Assembly: GCA_030425185.1 (NCBI GenBank)
Contig: JAUIAU010000005.1
Coordinates: 62,001 to 126,000, forward strand
DNA: 64,000 nt
Reading direction: 5' to 3'
Origin: Alphaproteobacteria bacterium
GTDB taxonomy: Bacteria; Pseudomonadota; Alphaproteobacteria; Rhodobacterales; Rhodobacteraceae
Notes under the pieces: model-generated
Database searches by the model: none
Told to the model about the DNA's origin: nothing
The model's input: the letters and a program-made list of their open reading frames with translations, nothing else
Shown here: one piece after another, positions 1 to 6,936 of the stretch
Layout of the letters: the number at the start of each line of letters is the position of its first letter
How positions within the stretch are numbered: the stretch's first letter is position 1
Made by a program: the position numbers and the translations under genes

Positions 1-1
1 C

Positions 2-658
2 GTGCCCGGGGCGACCGTGGTCCCGGATGACGAGGTGCTGGCCCTTCAGCCCGGGGCGCATGACCTGGTGATCCACGCGCTCTGCCTGCACTGGGCCGAC
101 GACCCGGTGGGCCAGCTGATCCAGTCGCGCCGCGCGCTGCGTCCCAATGGGCTGTTCCTGGGCGTCTGTTTCGGCGGCGAGACCCTGACCGAACTGCGCT
201 CCGCGCTCGCCGCGGCCGAAGCGCAGGTTCGCGGCGGCCTGTCGCCGCGCGTGCTGCCGTTGGGCGACCTGCGGGACCTCGGCGCGCTACTGCAACGCGC
301 CGGTCTCGCCCTTCCGGTTGCCGATCAGTCGCGCCTGACGGTCCATTACGCGGAGTTTTCCCGCCTGGTTTCGGACCTGCGCGCGATGGGCGAGACGAAT
401 GCCCTCGCCGCGCGTGATCCAAAGCCGGTTCCCCGCCGTATGCTCAAAGACGCGGTGGAACGCTACGCCGCACACCATCCGGGGCCGAACGGCACATTGC
501 GCGCCACCTTCGACCTCGTCTACCTCACCGGCTGGTCGCCCTCCCCCGACCAGCCGAAATCGCTGCGTCCGGGCTCGGCCACGGTGCGGCTCGCCGACGC
601 GCTCGGAACGGTGGAACGCGATCCCGCCGCGACCGACGACGAGGGCGGTGCCGCATGA
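2..658 (+). CDS. SAM-dependent methyltransferase, 5'-truncated (BioC/NDUFAF5-like)
   Basis: Only the C-terminal 218 residues lie in the window; the start and probably the SAM-binding glycine loop are upstream. The visible part has the family pattern of a hydrophobic strand followed by LHWADDP and RRALRPNGLFLG, typical of the BioC/NDUFAF5 branch of class I methyltransferases. The conserved tail contains TFDLVYLTGWSPSPDQPKS. The stop codon overlaps the hemH start by 4 bases (ATGA), so the two are probably cotranslated. The substrate cannot be told from sequence; NDUFAF5-type proteins act in complex I assembly, which is only a family analogy here. Confidence 0.85.
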   Translation: MPGATVVPDDEVLALQPGAHDLVIHALCLHWADDPVGQLIQSRRALRPNGLFLGVCFGGETLTELRSALAAAEAQVRGGLSPRVLPLGDLRDLGALLQRAGLALPVADQSRLTVHYAEFSRLVSDLRAMGETNALAARDPKPVPRRMLKDAVERYAAHHPGPNGTLRATFDLVYLTGWSPSPDQPKSLRPGSATVRLADALGTVERDPAATDDEGGAA

Positions 659-1749
659 CCACCCCGGCATCGAAAGGCAACGGCATGAACATGATGTCCG
701 CGACCCCGCTGGCCCACGCTCCCGCGGATCACCCGAAAGTCCGGTTCGGCAAGGTCGGGGTCCTGCTGGCCAACCTCGGCACGCCGGACAACTACGACTA
801 CTGGTCGATGCGCCGGTACCTGAACGAGTTCCTCTCGGACCGTCGTGTCATCGACTATTCGCCATGGCTCTGGCAGCCGCTGCTGCAGGCGATCATCCTG
901 ACCAAGCGGCCGTTCTCGTCGGGCGAGGCCTACAAGTCGATCTGGAATCACGACAAGGGCGAAAGCCCGCTGATGACGATCACCAAGGAGCAGACCGCCA
1001 GGATCACCGAGCAGATGAAGGCCCGGTTCGGCGAGGACGTGGTGGTCGATTTCTGCATGCGGTACGGCAACCCCTCGACCAAGTCGAAGGTGGACGCGCT
1101 GGTGGCCCAGGGCTGCCAGAAGATCCTGTTCTTCCCGCTCTACCCGCAATACGCGGGCGCCACGAGCGGCACCGCCTGCGACCAGTTCTTCCGCTCGCTC
1201 ATGCAGATCAAGTGGCAGCCGATCGTCCGCACGGTCGAGCCCTACTACGAGCACCCGCTCTACATCGAGGCGCTGGCCCAGTCGGTCGAGCGCGCCTACG
1301 CCGATCTCGGCGAGCGCCCCGACGTGCTGGTGGCCAGCTATCACGGAGTCCCGAAACGGTACCTGATGGAAGGTGACCCCTACCATTGCCAGTGCCAGAA
1401 GACGACCCGCCTGCTGCGCGAACGGCTCGGCTGGCCGGAGACCGAGATCGTCACGACCTTCCAGTCCCGCTTCGGGCCGGAGGAGTGGCTGAAGCCCTAC
1501 ACCGTGGAAGAGGTCGCGCGCCTCGCCGAGGCCGGCAAGAAGAAGATCGCCGTGATCGCGCCGGCCTTCTCGGCCGACTGCATCGAGACGCTGGAAGAGA
1601 TCAACGAGGAAATCCGCGAGAGCTTCGAGCACGCCGGGGGCGAGCAGTTCACCTACATCCCCTGCCTGAACGCGGATGCGGCCCACATCGCCGCGCTGAG
1701 CGCCGTGATAGAGGAAAACCTCCAGGGCTGGATCGCGCCGCGCGCCTGA
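655..1749 (+). CDS. hemH: Ferrochelatase
   Basis: 364 residues. Inserts Fe(II) into protoporphyrin IX, the last step of protoheme synthesis, normally at the cytoplasmic face of the membrane. The N-terminal part carries GVLLANLGTPDNYDYWSMRR, the middle has FFPLYPQYAGATSGT, and VASYHGVPKRYL contains the family's active-site histidine. The C-terminal APAFSADCIETLEEI is a family hallmark. Length is normal for the longer alphaproteobacterial forms. The ATG overlaps the preceding stop codon by 4 bases. A bidirectional hairpin terminator lies about 50 bases downstream. Two other heme-related genes, hemW and hemJ, are in this window but not in this operon. Confidence 0.97.
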   Translation: MTTPASKGNGMNMMSATPLAHAPADHPKVRFGKVGVLLANLGTPDNYDYWSMRRYLNEFLSDRRVIDYSPWLWQPLLQAIILTKRPFSSGEAYKSIWNHDKGESPLMTITKEQTARITEQMKARFGEDVVVDFCMRYGNPSTKSKVDALVAQGCQKILFFPLYPQYAGATSGTACDQFFRSLMQIKWQPIVRTVEPYYEHPLYIEALAQSVERAYADLGERPDVLVASYHGVPKRYLMEGDPYHCQCQKTTRLLRERLGWPETEIVTTFQSRFGPEEWLKPYTVEEVARLAEAGKKKIAVIAPAFSADCIETLEEINEEIRESFEHAGGEQFTYIPCLNADAAHIAALSAVIEENLQGWIAPRA

Positions 1750-1796
1750 TCGCGCGGCGTCACGCCGCCCGATCTCCCCTGAAACGCAAAAAGAAA

Positions 1797-1829
1797 AAGG
1801 CGGCTGCCATCGGCAACCGCCTTTTCCTT
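1797..1829. terminator. Bidirectional rho-independent terminator between hemH and a small gene
   Basis: Arms at 1797-1808 and 1812-1823 pair over 12 bases with one mismatch around a 3-base loop. The 3' arm runs into TTTTCCTT on the plus strand, and the A-rich run at about 1789-1798 gives the matching U tract on the minus strand. It sits between two convergent genes, so it can serve both. Confidence 0.8.
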
Positions 1830-1848
1830 GTCAATCCGTATCCGCGGA

Positions 1849-2025
1849 TTAGCGGTTTGCAGCAGCCAGAACGGCCAGCAGCAGCAGCGGAACGACGATC
1901 ATCGGCGACGAGGACGAGGTGTCCTCAACGATGACCGGAGCTTCGATGACCGGAACTTCCAAGCCGCCGGCGAAGACCGAGGTTGCGGTCAGCGACAGAG
2001 CGGCTGCGAGAGCGAGTTTCTTCAT
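1849..2025 (-). CDS. Small exported protein with C-terminal hydrophobic segment
   Basis: 58 residues. The N-terminus MKKLALAAALSLTATSVFAG is a typical Sec signal peptide with an A-x-A-like cleavage site near residue 19. A short acidic, proline/valine-rich linker follows, then SSSS, then a hydrophobic tail (MIVVPLLLLAVLAAANR) that could be a membrane anchor. The mature peptide would be only about 39 residues. The ATG at 2025 is preceded by a strong GGAGGG ribosome binding site, which supports a real gene. I do not know its function. It ends near a terminator shared with hemH. Confidence 0.75.
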   Translation of the reverse strand: MKKLALAAALSLTATSVFAGGLEVPVIEAPVIVEDTSSSSPMIVVPLLLLAVLAAANR

Positions 2026-2179
2026 GTTTCCCTCCAAGAAATTGCCTGCCTATGCGATGGATACACCAAGGCTAGTATCAGGCACCAAGACTGTACCTCG
2101 TACGCCCGTTTAAACCAGCAACACCGCTCAAATGCAATGGCCCGGAAATGGCCTTGGCAGCGCCCGGATTGGGATGTCG

Positions 2180-2785
2180 TCAAATTAGCAACACCTGCGT
2201 TCCGACCTTCGCCAGGCCGTAGAGCTCGGCGATATGCTCGTTGAACAGGCCGATACATCCGTTCGACGAGCGCCGCCCGATCTTGCGCGTGTCGTGGGTG
2301 CCGTGGATGCGGTAGAACTCCCACGACAGGTAGAGCGCATGGGTGCCCAGCGGATTGTCCGGGCCCGGCGGCACGAAATCCGGCCACTCCGGGTTGCGCA
2401 GCTTCATCGCCGGTGTCGGACGCCAGCTCGGCCCCTCGACCTTCTGCACGATGCGGGTCTCGCCGCGCCGGGTCAGGTCCTCGGTCAGCGGAACCGAGGT
2501 CGGGTAGAGCTTGTAGACACTCTCATCTTCGGACCAGTAGTGCAGCGCGCGGCTGTCGATATCGACGAGGATCGCGCCCCCGCGCAGCGATCCGAAATAG
2601 GGCCGCCAGTCGAGCGACCGGAAGCTTGAGATGTTGTGCCGCACGGCGGCGGTGACTTCGGGCTCGATCTCGGTGCTGTTCGCCTGCTGGGCCACGGCGG
2701 GGAAGGCGACGCCCGCGCCTAGCGCGGCGGCACCGGTGGCCAGAAGCCGGCGACGGGAGAAGGGCCGGGTCGGATGGCTGCTCAT
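2180..2785 (-). CDS. L,D-transpeptidase (YkuD domain), Tat-exported
   Basis: 201 residues. L,D-transpeptidases form 3-3 peptidoglycan cross-links or attach proteins to peptidoglycan in the periplasm. The N-terminus has a twin-arginine signal (SRRRLLATGAAALGAG, residues 10-25), so export as a folded protein is expected. The YkuD catalytic motif is present: HGTHDT at 161-166 and SSNGCIGL with the catalytic cysteine at residue 177. The ATG at 2785 was chosen over in-frame upstream codons because GGAG lies 7-8 bases before it and the Tat signal starts there. A second, unrelated-looking YkuD protein is encoded 700 bases away. Confidence 0.93.
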   Translation of the reverse strand: MSSHPTRPFSRRRLLATGAAALGAGVAFPAVAQQANSTEIEPEVTAAVRHNISSFRSLDWRPYFGSLRGGAILVDIDSRALHYWSEDESVYKLYPTSVPLTEDLTRRGETRIVQKVEGPSWRPTPAMKLRNPEWPDFVPPGPDNPLGTHALYLSWEFYRIHGTHDTRKIGRRSSNGCIGLFNEHIAELYGLAKVGTQVLLI

Positions 2786-2947
2786 GGTCGGACTCCGATC
2801 TTTTCCGGGACTGGTCGGGAAGGATACGCCCCCGCTCCCGGTGCGCAACTCAAAGGATCGTGCGTCTTGGCACCGATCTTTGGCGTTTCCATGCCACGGG
2901 AAACGGACTAGAGCAACGGGCGACACCGCAACGACCAAGGTGACGGC

Positions 2948-3478
2948 ATGACGCGTCTCGGGTTCGCCCTCGTTTTCGTCCTCGCCGGGGTGACGGCCTG
3001 CGCGCCGCCCCCGCCGCAACTGGGGGCCGACGGCAAGCCGCTGCCCCGGGTGTACCGGATCACCAACGAGGCCGAGGTCACCTTCCGCATGCTCGACGGC
3101 GTCAACGCCCTGCGCGATGCCGCCGGGGTACAGCGCCTGACGCTGAACGCCCAGCTGACCGCCGCCGCCGAGACCCATGCCCGCGACATGTCGCGGCAGA
3201 ACCGGCCGTGGCATTTCGGCTCGGACGGCTCGTCGCCGCTGCAGCGGGTGGCGCGCTCGGGCTATCCGGGTCTCTTCAAGGGCGAGCTGATCTCGGAAAC
3301 CTACGAGACCGAACTCGAGACCCTCGCCGCCTGGATGGAAGAGAAAGGCGGCCGCGACGTACTGCTCGACCCGCAGGCCCGCGACATCGGCTTCGCCTGG
3401 TTCCAGGAACCGACCGGCCGCCTCTGGTGGGTGCTGAACACCGGCGCGCCCGATCAGGCGGCGCAGGTCCAGAACTGA
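2948..3478 (+). CDS. CAP (SCP/PR-1-like) domain lipoprotein
   Basis: 176 residues. The signal peptide ends in a lipobox-like LAGVTAC (Cys18), so an outer- or inner-membrane lipoprotein is likely. The remainder is a CAP domain: VNALRDAAGVQRLTLNAQL, then AAAETHARDMSRQN and WHFGSDGSSPLQRVARSGY, with conserved histidines and ending in WWVLNTG. Bacterial CAP proteins are secreted and of largely unknown role. The gene is the only plus-strand one between two minus-strand L,D-transpeptidase genes, which suggests, but does not prove, a role at the cell envelope. Confidence 0.9.
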   Translation: MTRLGFALVFVLAGVTACAPPPPQLGADGKPLPRVYRITNEAEVTFRMLDGVNALRDAAGVQRLTLNAQLTAAAETHARDMSRQNRPWHFGSDGSSPLQRVARSGYPGLFKGELISETYETELETLAAWMEEKGGRDVLLDPQARDIGFAWFQEPTGRLWWVLNTGAPDQAAQVQN

Positions 3479-3487
3479 GCCTACCCC

Positions 3488-3988
3488 TCAGGGGTAGAGG
3501 TCGATCCGGGTGCCGGTACGCACCATCGCGTAGATTTCTTCCATCTCGCGGTTGGTGACCGAGATGCACCCGGCGGTCCAGTCGCCGCGCTCGCGGGCGA
3601 AGCGCGACCGCTCGCGCTGACCGTGGATGAAGATGTCGCCGCCCGGCTTCTGGCCCAGCTCCGCCGCCCGCGCCCGATCCTCGGCATTGGGGTACGAGAT
3701 GCCCAGCGACAGGTAGAACGCGCTGTTCGGGTTGCGCCGGTCGATGTAATAGGCGCCCTCCGGCGTCTTGCCGTCGCCCTCGACCTGTTTCGGCCCGGCC
3801 GGCGCGAAGCCCAGCGAGATGTCGTAGCGCTTCAGCACCTCGTCATGGTGCATCAGGTACATCTGCCGCTGCTCCTTGAACACGACGATCCGGGTCACTT
3901 CGGGACCGTCGTAGCTGCGGAACTTCGATCCGCAGCCGGCGGCCAGCACCGCGACACAGATCAGGAGAAAGACTCGGACAAGGCGCAT
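3488..3988 (-). CDS. L,D-transpeptidase (YkuD domain) lipoprotein
   Basis: 166 residues. The lipobox LAAGC (Cys19) follows a short hydrophobic signal, giving a membrane-anchored periplasmic enzyme. The YkuD domain spans about residues 30-165, with IHG at 121-123 and TAGCIS carrying the catalytic Cys141. Residues 65-90 (PKQVEGDGKTPEGAYYIDRR) match the start of the ErfK/YbiS/YcfS/YnhG group. It differs from the other L,D-transpeptidase in this window in anchoring mode and sequence, so this is not a recent duplicate. The ATG at 3988 starts at the signal peptide; longer in-frame readings upstream have no coding features. Confidence 0.92.
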   Translation of the reverse strand: MRLVRVFLLICVAVLAAGCGSKFRSYDGPEVTRIVVFKEQRQMYLMHHDEVLKRYDISLGFAPAGPKQVEGDGKTPEGAYYIDRRNPNSAFYLSLGISYPNAEDRARAAELGQKPGGDIFIHGQRERSRFARERGDWTAGCISVTNREMEEIYAMVRTGTRIDLYP

Positions 3989-4053
3989 CTGCTCAGCCTC
4001 GGAACGTTTTGTTTGTTGTTGGGGCGCAATCTGCCAGATTTCGCGGACTGCGC

Positions 4054-4824
4054 CTAGCGGTCGCGTGCGTCCAGCCGGGCCTCGATCTCGCGCAGGCGCT
4101 GCAACACCTCGTCGCGGTAGGCGTCGGTGGCGGCGTTGCTCTCCTCGGCATGGGCGTCCTGCATCGAGTTCACGATCAGGCCGACCAGCAGGTTCACCAC
4201 CGCGAAGGTCGTCACCATGATGAAGGGCACGAAGAAGAGCCACGCGTAGGGATAGCTGTCCATCACCGGCCGCACGATCCCCATCGACCAGGACTCGAGC
4301 GTCATCACCTGGAACAACGTGTAGGCCGAGCGGCCCAGCGTCCCGAACCACTCCGGGAAGCTGTCGGCGAACAGCTTTGTCGCCATAACCGCCCCGATGT
4401 AGAAGATGATCCCCATCAGCAGGAACACGCTGCCCATGCCGGGCAGGGCGGTCACGAACCCCTCGACGACCCGGCGCAGGCGCGGCGCGACCGAGATGAC
4501 GCGCAGCACCCGCAGGATCCGCAACGCGCGCAGGACGCTCAGCGTCTGCGCCCCCGGCATCAGCGAGATCCCGACGATCACCGCGTCGAACAGGTTCCAA
4601 CCCGAGCGGAAGAACCGCCCGCCCAGCGCGTAGAGCTTCAGCGCCAGTTCGACCACGAAGATGCCGAGGCAGAGCTTGTCGAGAAACAGGATCAGCGGCC
4701 CGGCCTGCGCCATCACCTCGGCCGAGGTTTCCAGCCCCAGCAGCACGGCGTTCACGAGAATCACGCCGATGATAAAGTTGCGCACGGCCGGCCTGTCCAG
4801 CCAGCCCTCGATCCGTTGCCGCAT
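4054..4824 (-). CDS. Voltage-gated sodium channel homologue (BacNav type)
   Basis: 256 residues with six hydrophobic segments in the layout of a single-domain voltage-gated channel. S4 carries arginines at 99, 102, 105 and 108 in three-residue spacing. The pore loop has TLESWSM (residues 175-181), close to the TLESWAS filter of NaChBac, which marks sodium selectivity. The C-terminus after S6 (about 225-256) is a short, charged, probably coiled-coil tail, as expected for tetramer formation. It would sit in the inner membrane. In other bacteria such channels have been tied to motility and pH behaviour; nothing nearby shows this here. Confidence 0.93.
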   Translation of the reverse strand: MRQRIEGWLDRPAVRNFIIGVILVNAVLLGLETSAEVMAQAGPLILFLDKLCLGIFVVELALKLYALGGRFFRSGWNLFDAVIVGISLMPGAQTLSVLRALRILRVLRVISVAPRLRRVVEGFVTALPGMGSVFLLMGIIFYIGAVMATKLFADSFPEWFGTLGRSAYTLFQVMTLESWSMGIVRPVMDSYPYAWLFFVPFIMVTTFAVVNLLVGLIVNSMQDAHAEESNAATDAYRDEVLQRLREIEARLDARDR

Positions 4825-4845
4825 GTCGATGCCCCTGCCCGCGTT

Positions 4846-6078
4846 TCAGCCCATATGGGCGAGGCTCAGCGCGGCGACAAGCTCGACATGGGACGACCAG
4901 CGGAACTGGTCCACCACCTGCACCCGATCGAGGCGATAGCCCGCCGATACGAGCGTTCTGGCATCGCGGGCGAAGGTCACCGGGTTGCACGACACGAAGG
5001 CGATCCGTGGCACCCGCGCCCGCGCCAGCTCGGCGGTCTGGGCCTCGGCCCCGGCGCGCGGCGGGTCGATAACCACCGCCTCGGCCTTCGCCAGCTCCTC
5101 GGCCATCAGCGGACGGCGGAACAGGTCGCGCGTCTCGGTGGTCAGCTTGTGCAGCCCTCCGGCCTCGCGCCAGCCGCGGTCGAGCGCCCCCAGAAGGGCG
5201 CCGTCGCCCTCGACCGCGTGGACCGCCGCCTGCCGGGTCAGCGGCAGCGCGAAGGTGCCGCACCCGGCGAACAGGTCCACGATCCGCGTCGCGTCGCCCA
5301 CCGCCGCCACAACACCCGCCCGCAGCGCCGCCTCGCCCTGCGGTGTCGCCTGCAGGAACGCGCCCGGCGGGGGACGCACGGTCAGCCCGTCGAAGGACAC
5401 CAGCGGCGGGCGGCGGGCGGCGACGGTTTCGCCGTTCAGCGTCAGCCGGGCCAGGTCATGCGTCCGCGCCACCTCGGCCAGCGCCTGCGTCAGGGCGGCA
5501 TCGGCGGGCTTGCCGCCGGTCACGCTGACATCCGCACCCGCGTCCGTCGCCGTCACCGCGAGGTCGAGCGTAGCACTGCGCGACCCGGCCAGCGCCACGA
5601 CCGCCTCCAGCCCCGGCAGGGCGGCGCGCAGGCGCGGGTCCAGAACCGTGCAGTCGGGCACCGGCACGATGGTGTCGCTGGCCCGCGTGTGAAAACCGAC
5701 GAGGACGCCCTTCTTAAGGCGGCGCCCCGCCAGCACCGCCCGGCGGCGCGCGCCCGGCGGCGACACGGCGATCCCGGCGAAGGGCGCGCTCAGGCCCTGC
5801 GCGCGCAGCGCCTCCGCCACCACCTGCTGCTTCCACGCCGCCACGAACCCGTCCGAGGCATGCTGCAACGCGCATCCGCCGCAGCGGGCGTAATGGGGGC
5901 AGGGGGCCGCCACGCGGTCGGGCACCGGCGTCACGATCTTGGGCGCCGCCATCCGGTCGCCCTCGACCACCCCCCGGACGACCTCGCCGGGCAGGGTGCG
6001 CGGGACGAAGACCGGTCCCTCCGCGACACCGTCGCCGCGATGGCCGAGCCGCTGGATGGTGACCTCGCGCTCGGTCAC
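4846..6078 (-). CDS. Class I SAM-dependent RNA methyltransferase (RlmD/TrmA family)
   Basis: 410 residues, probably a 23S rRNA or tRNA uracil-C5 methyltransferase. Residues 1-60 form a TRAM-like domain. CPHYARCGGCALQHA supplies three cysteines of the iron-sulfur site seen in RlmD-type enzymes. The SAM fold has VDLFAGCGTFALPL and VIDPPRAGAEAQ. FVSCNPVTFARD holds the catalytic cysteine of the family, and the end has VDQFRWSSHVELVAAL. The start is GTG at 6078, only 3 bases after the stop of the phosphoesterase gene. Which uridine it modifies cannot be decided from sequence, so no symbol is given. Confidence 0.93.
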   Translation of the reverse strand: MTEREVTIQRLGHRGDGVAEGPVFVPRTLPGEVVRGVVEGDRMAAPKIVTPVPDRVAAPCPHYARCGGCALQHASDGFVAAWKQQVVAEALRAQGLSAPFAGIAVSPPGARRRAVLAGRRLKKGVLVGFHTRASDTIVPVPDCTVLDPRLRAALPGLEAVVALAGSRSATLDLAVTATDAGADVSVTGGKPADAALTQALAEVARTHDLARLTLNGETVAARRPPLVSFDGLTVRPPPGAFLQATPQGEAALRAGVVAAVGDATRIVDLFAGCGTFALPLTRQAAVHAVEGDGALLGALDRGWREAGGLHKLTTETRDLFRRPLMAEELAKAEAVVIDPPRAGAEAQTAELARARVPRIAFVSCNPVTFARDARTLVSAGYRLDRVQVVDQFRWSSHVELVAALSLAHMG

Positions 6079-6081
6079 GGC

Positions 6082-6870
6082 TCAGTCGAAGGTCTGCAGG
6101 AACCGCGGCTCGGCGGCCGGGTCCAGCACGACGGCGGTCAGCGACCCGTGCACCCAGGCGCCGGTGTCGATGTTGATCCGGGTGCCGCAGATCTCGGGCT
6201 CGGTCACCACGGTATGCCCGTGCACCACCCAGCGCCCGTCCGGCCGACCATGGGTCAGCGACTTGGCGTTGCCCCACAGCAGGACGTTGTCGCGCTGCTC
6301 GGTATGGGACTTCTCCGGGTCCAGCCCGGCATGCACGACGGTCACGTTGCCGCTGTCATGGCGCAGCGGACGGGCCCGCAGCCAGTCGATCAGCCCCTCC
6401 GCCAGCCGCGGACGCAGCTGCGCGGCAGCGACTTCCAGCTCCTCGGGCGTCGCGACCTCGGTCAGCCCGTCGACGCGGTAGGCCGTGAGCGTGCCGATCC
6501 CCCCGTTCCGCAGCCAGCGCAGCCCGTGGGTGCGCGGCTTGTCGAGGAAATCCAGCAGCATCTTCTCGTGACTGCCCAGCAGGCAGACCACCTGGTCGGG
6601 CAGCGCCGCCTCCAGGTCGCGCACGCGCTGCAGCGTCTCTGCGGATTGCGGGCCCCGGTCGATGTAGTCCCCGACGAAAACGATCTGCGCGTCCTCGCCG
6701 CCGGTCCGGCGCCGGTCGGTGTCGATCCCGGCCAGCAGCGTGTCGAGGGCGGCCAGGCAGCCATGCACGTCGCCCACCACGTAGGTACGGCCATCGGGCC
6801 GCGGCTCGGCGACGGTCTGCGCCGTGGAAGCATCCCCCCGAAAACGCTTGAAAACCGACTTCACCTTCAT
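6082..6870 (-). CDS. Metallophosphoesterase (PPP-type serine/threonine phosphatase-like)
   Basis: 262 residues from the ATG at 6870; an in-frame GTG at 6900 is an alternative. The calcineurin-like metal-binding motifs are in order: GDVHG, GDYIDRG, then GSHE where nearly all family members have GNHE, then VHAGLD and VHGHTVV. The Asn-to-Ser change (codon AGT) falls on a residue that normally coordinates the second metal ion. The fold resembles bacterial phosphoprotein phosphatases and diadenosine tetraphosphatases. The substrate is unknown. It lies 3 bases ahead of the RNA methyltransferase gene and is probably in the same transcript. Confidence 0.88.
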   Translation of the reverse strand: MKVKSVFKRFRGDASTAQTVAEPRPDGRTYVVGDVHGCLAALDTLLAGIDTDRRRTGGEDAQIVFVGDYIDRGPQSAETLQRVRDLEAALPDQVVCLLGSHEKMLLDFLDKPRTHGLRWLRNGGIGTLTAYRVDGLTEVATPEELEVAAAQLRPRLAEGLIDWLRARPLRHDSGNVTVVHAGLDPEKSHTEQRDNVLLWGNAKSLTHGRPDGRWVVHGHTVVTEPEICGTRINIDTGAWVHGSLTAVVLDPAAEPRFLQTFD

Positions 6871-6936
6871 CCCCCAGAGACCCCGGCGCGGTCTACTCAC
6901 TCCCCGGGGCGGATACCAGTGCTTCCCCGCACAGGA

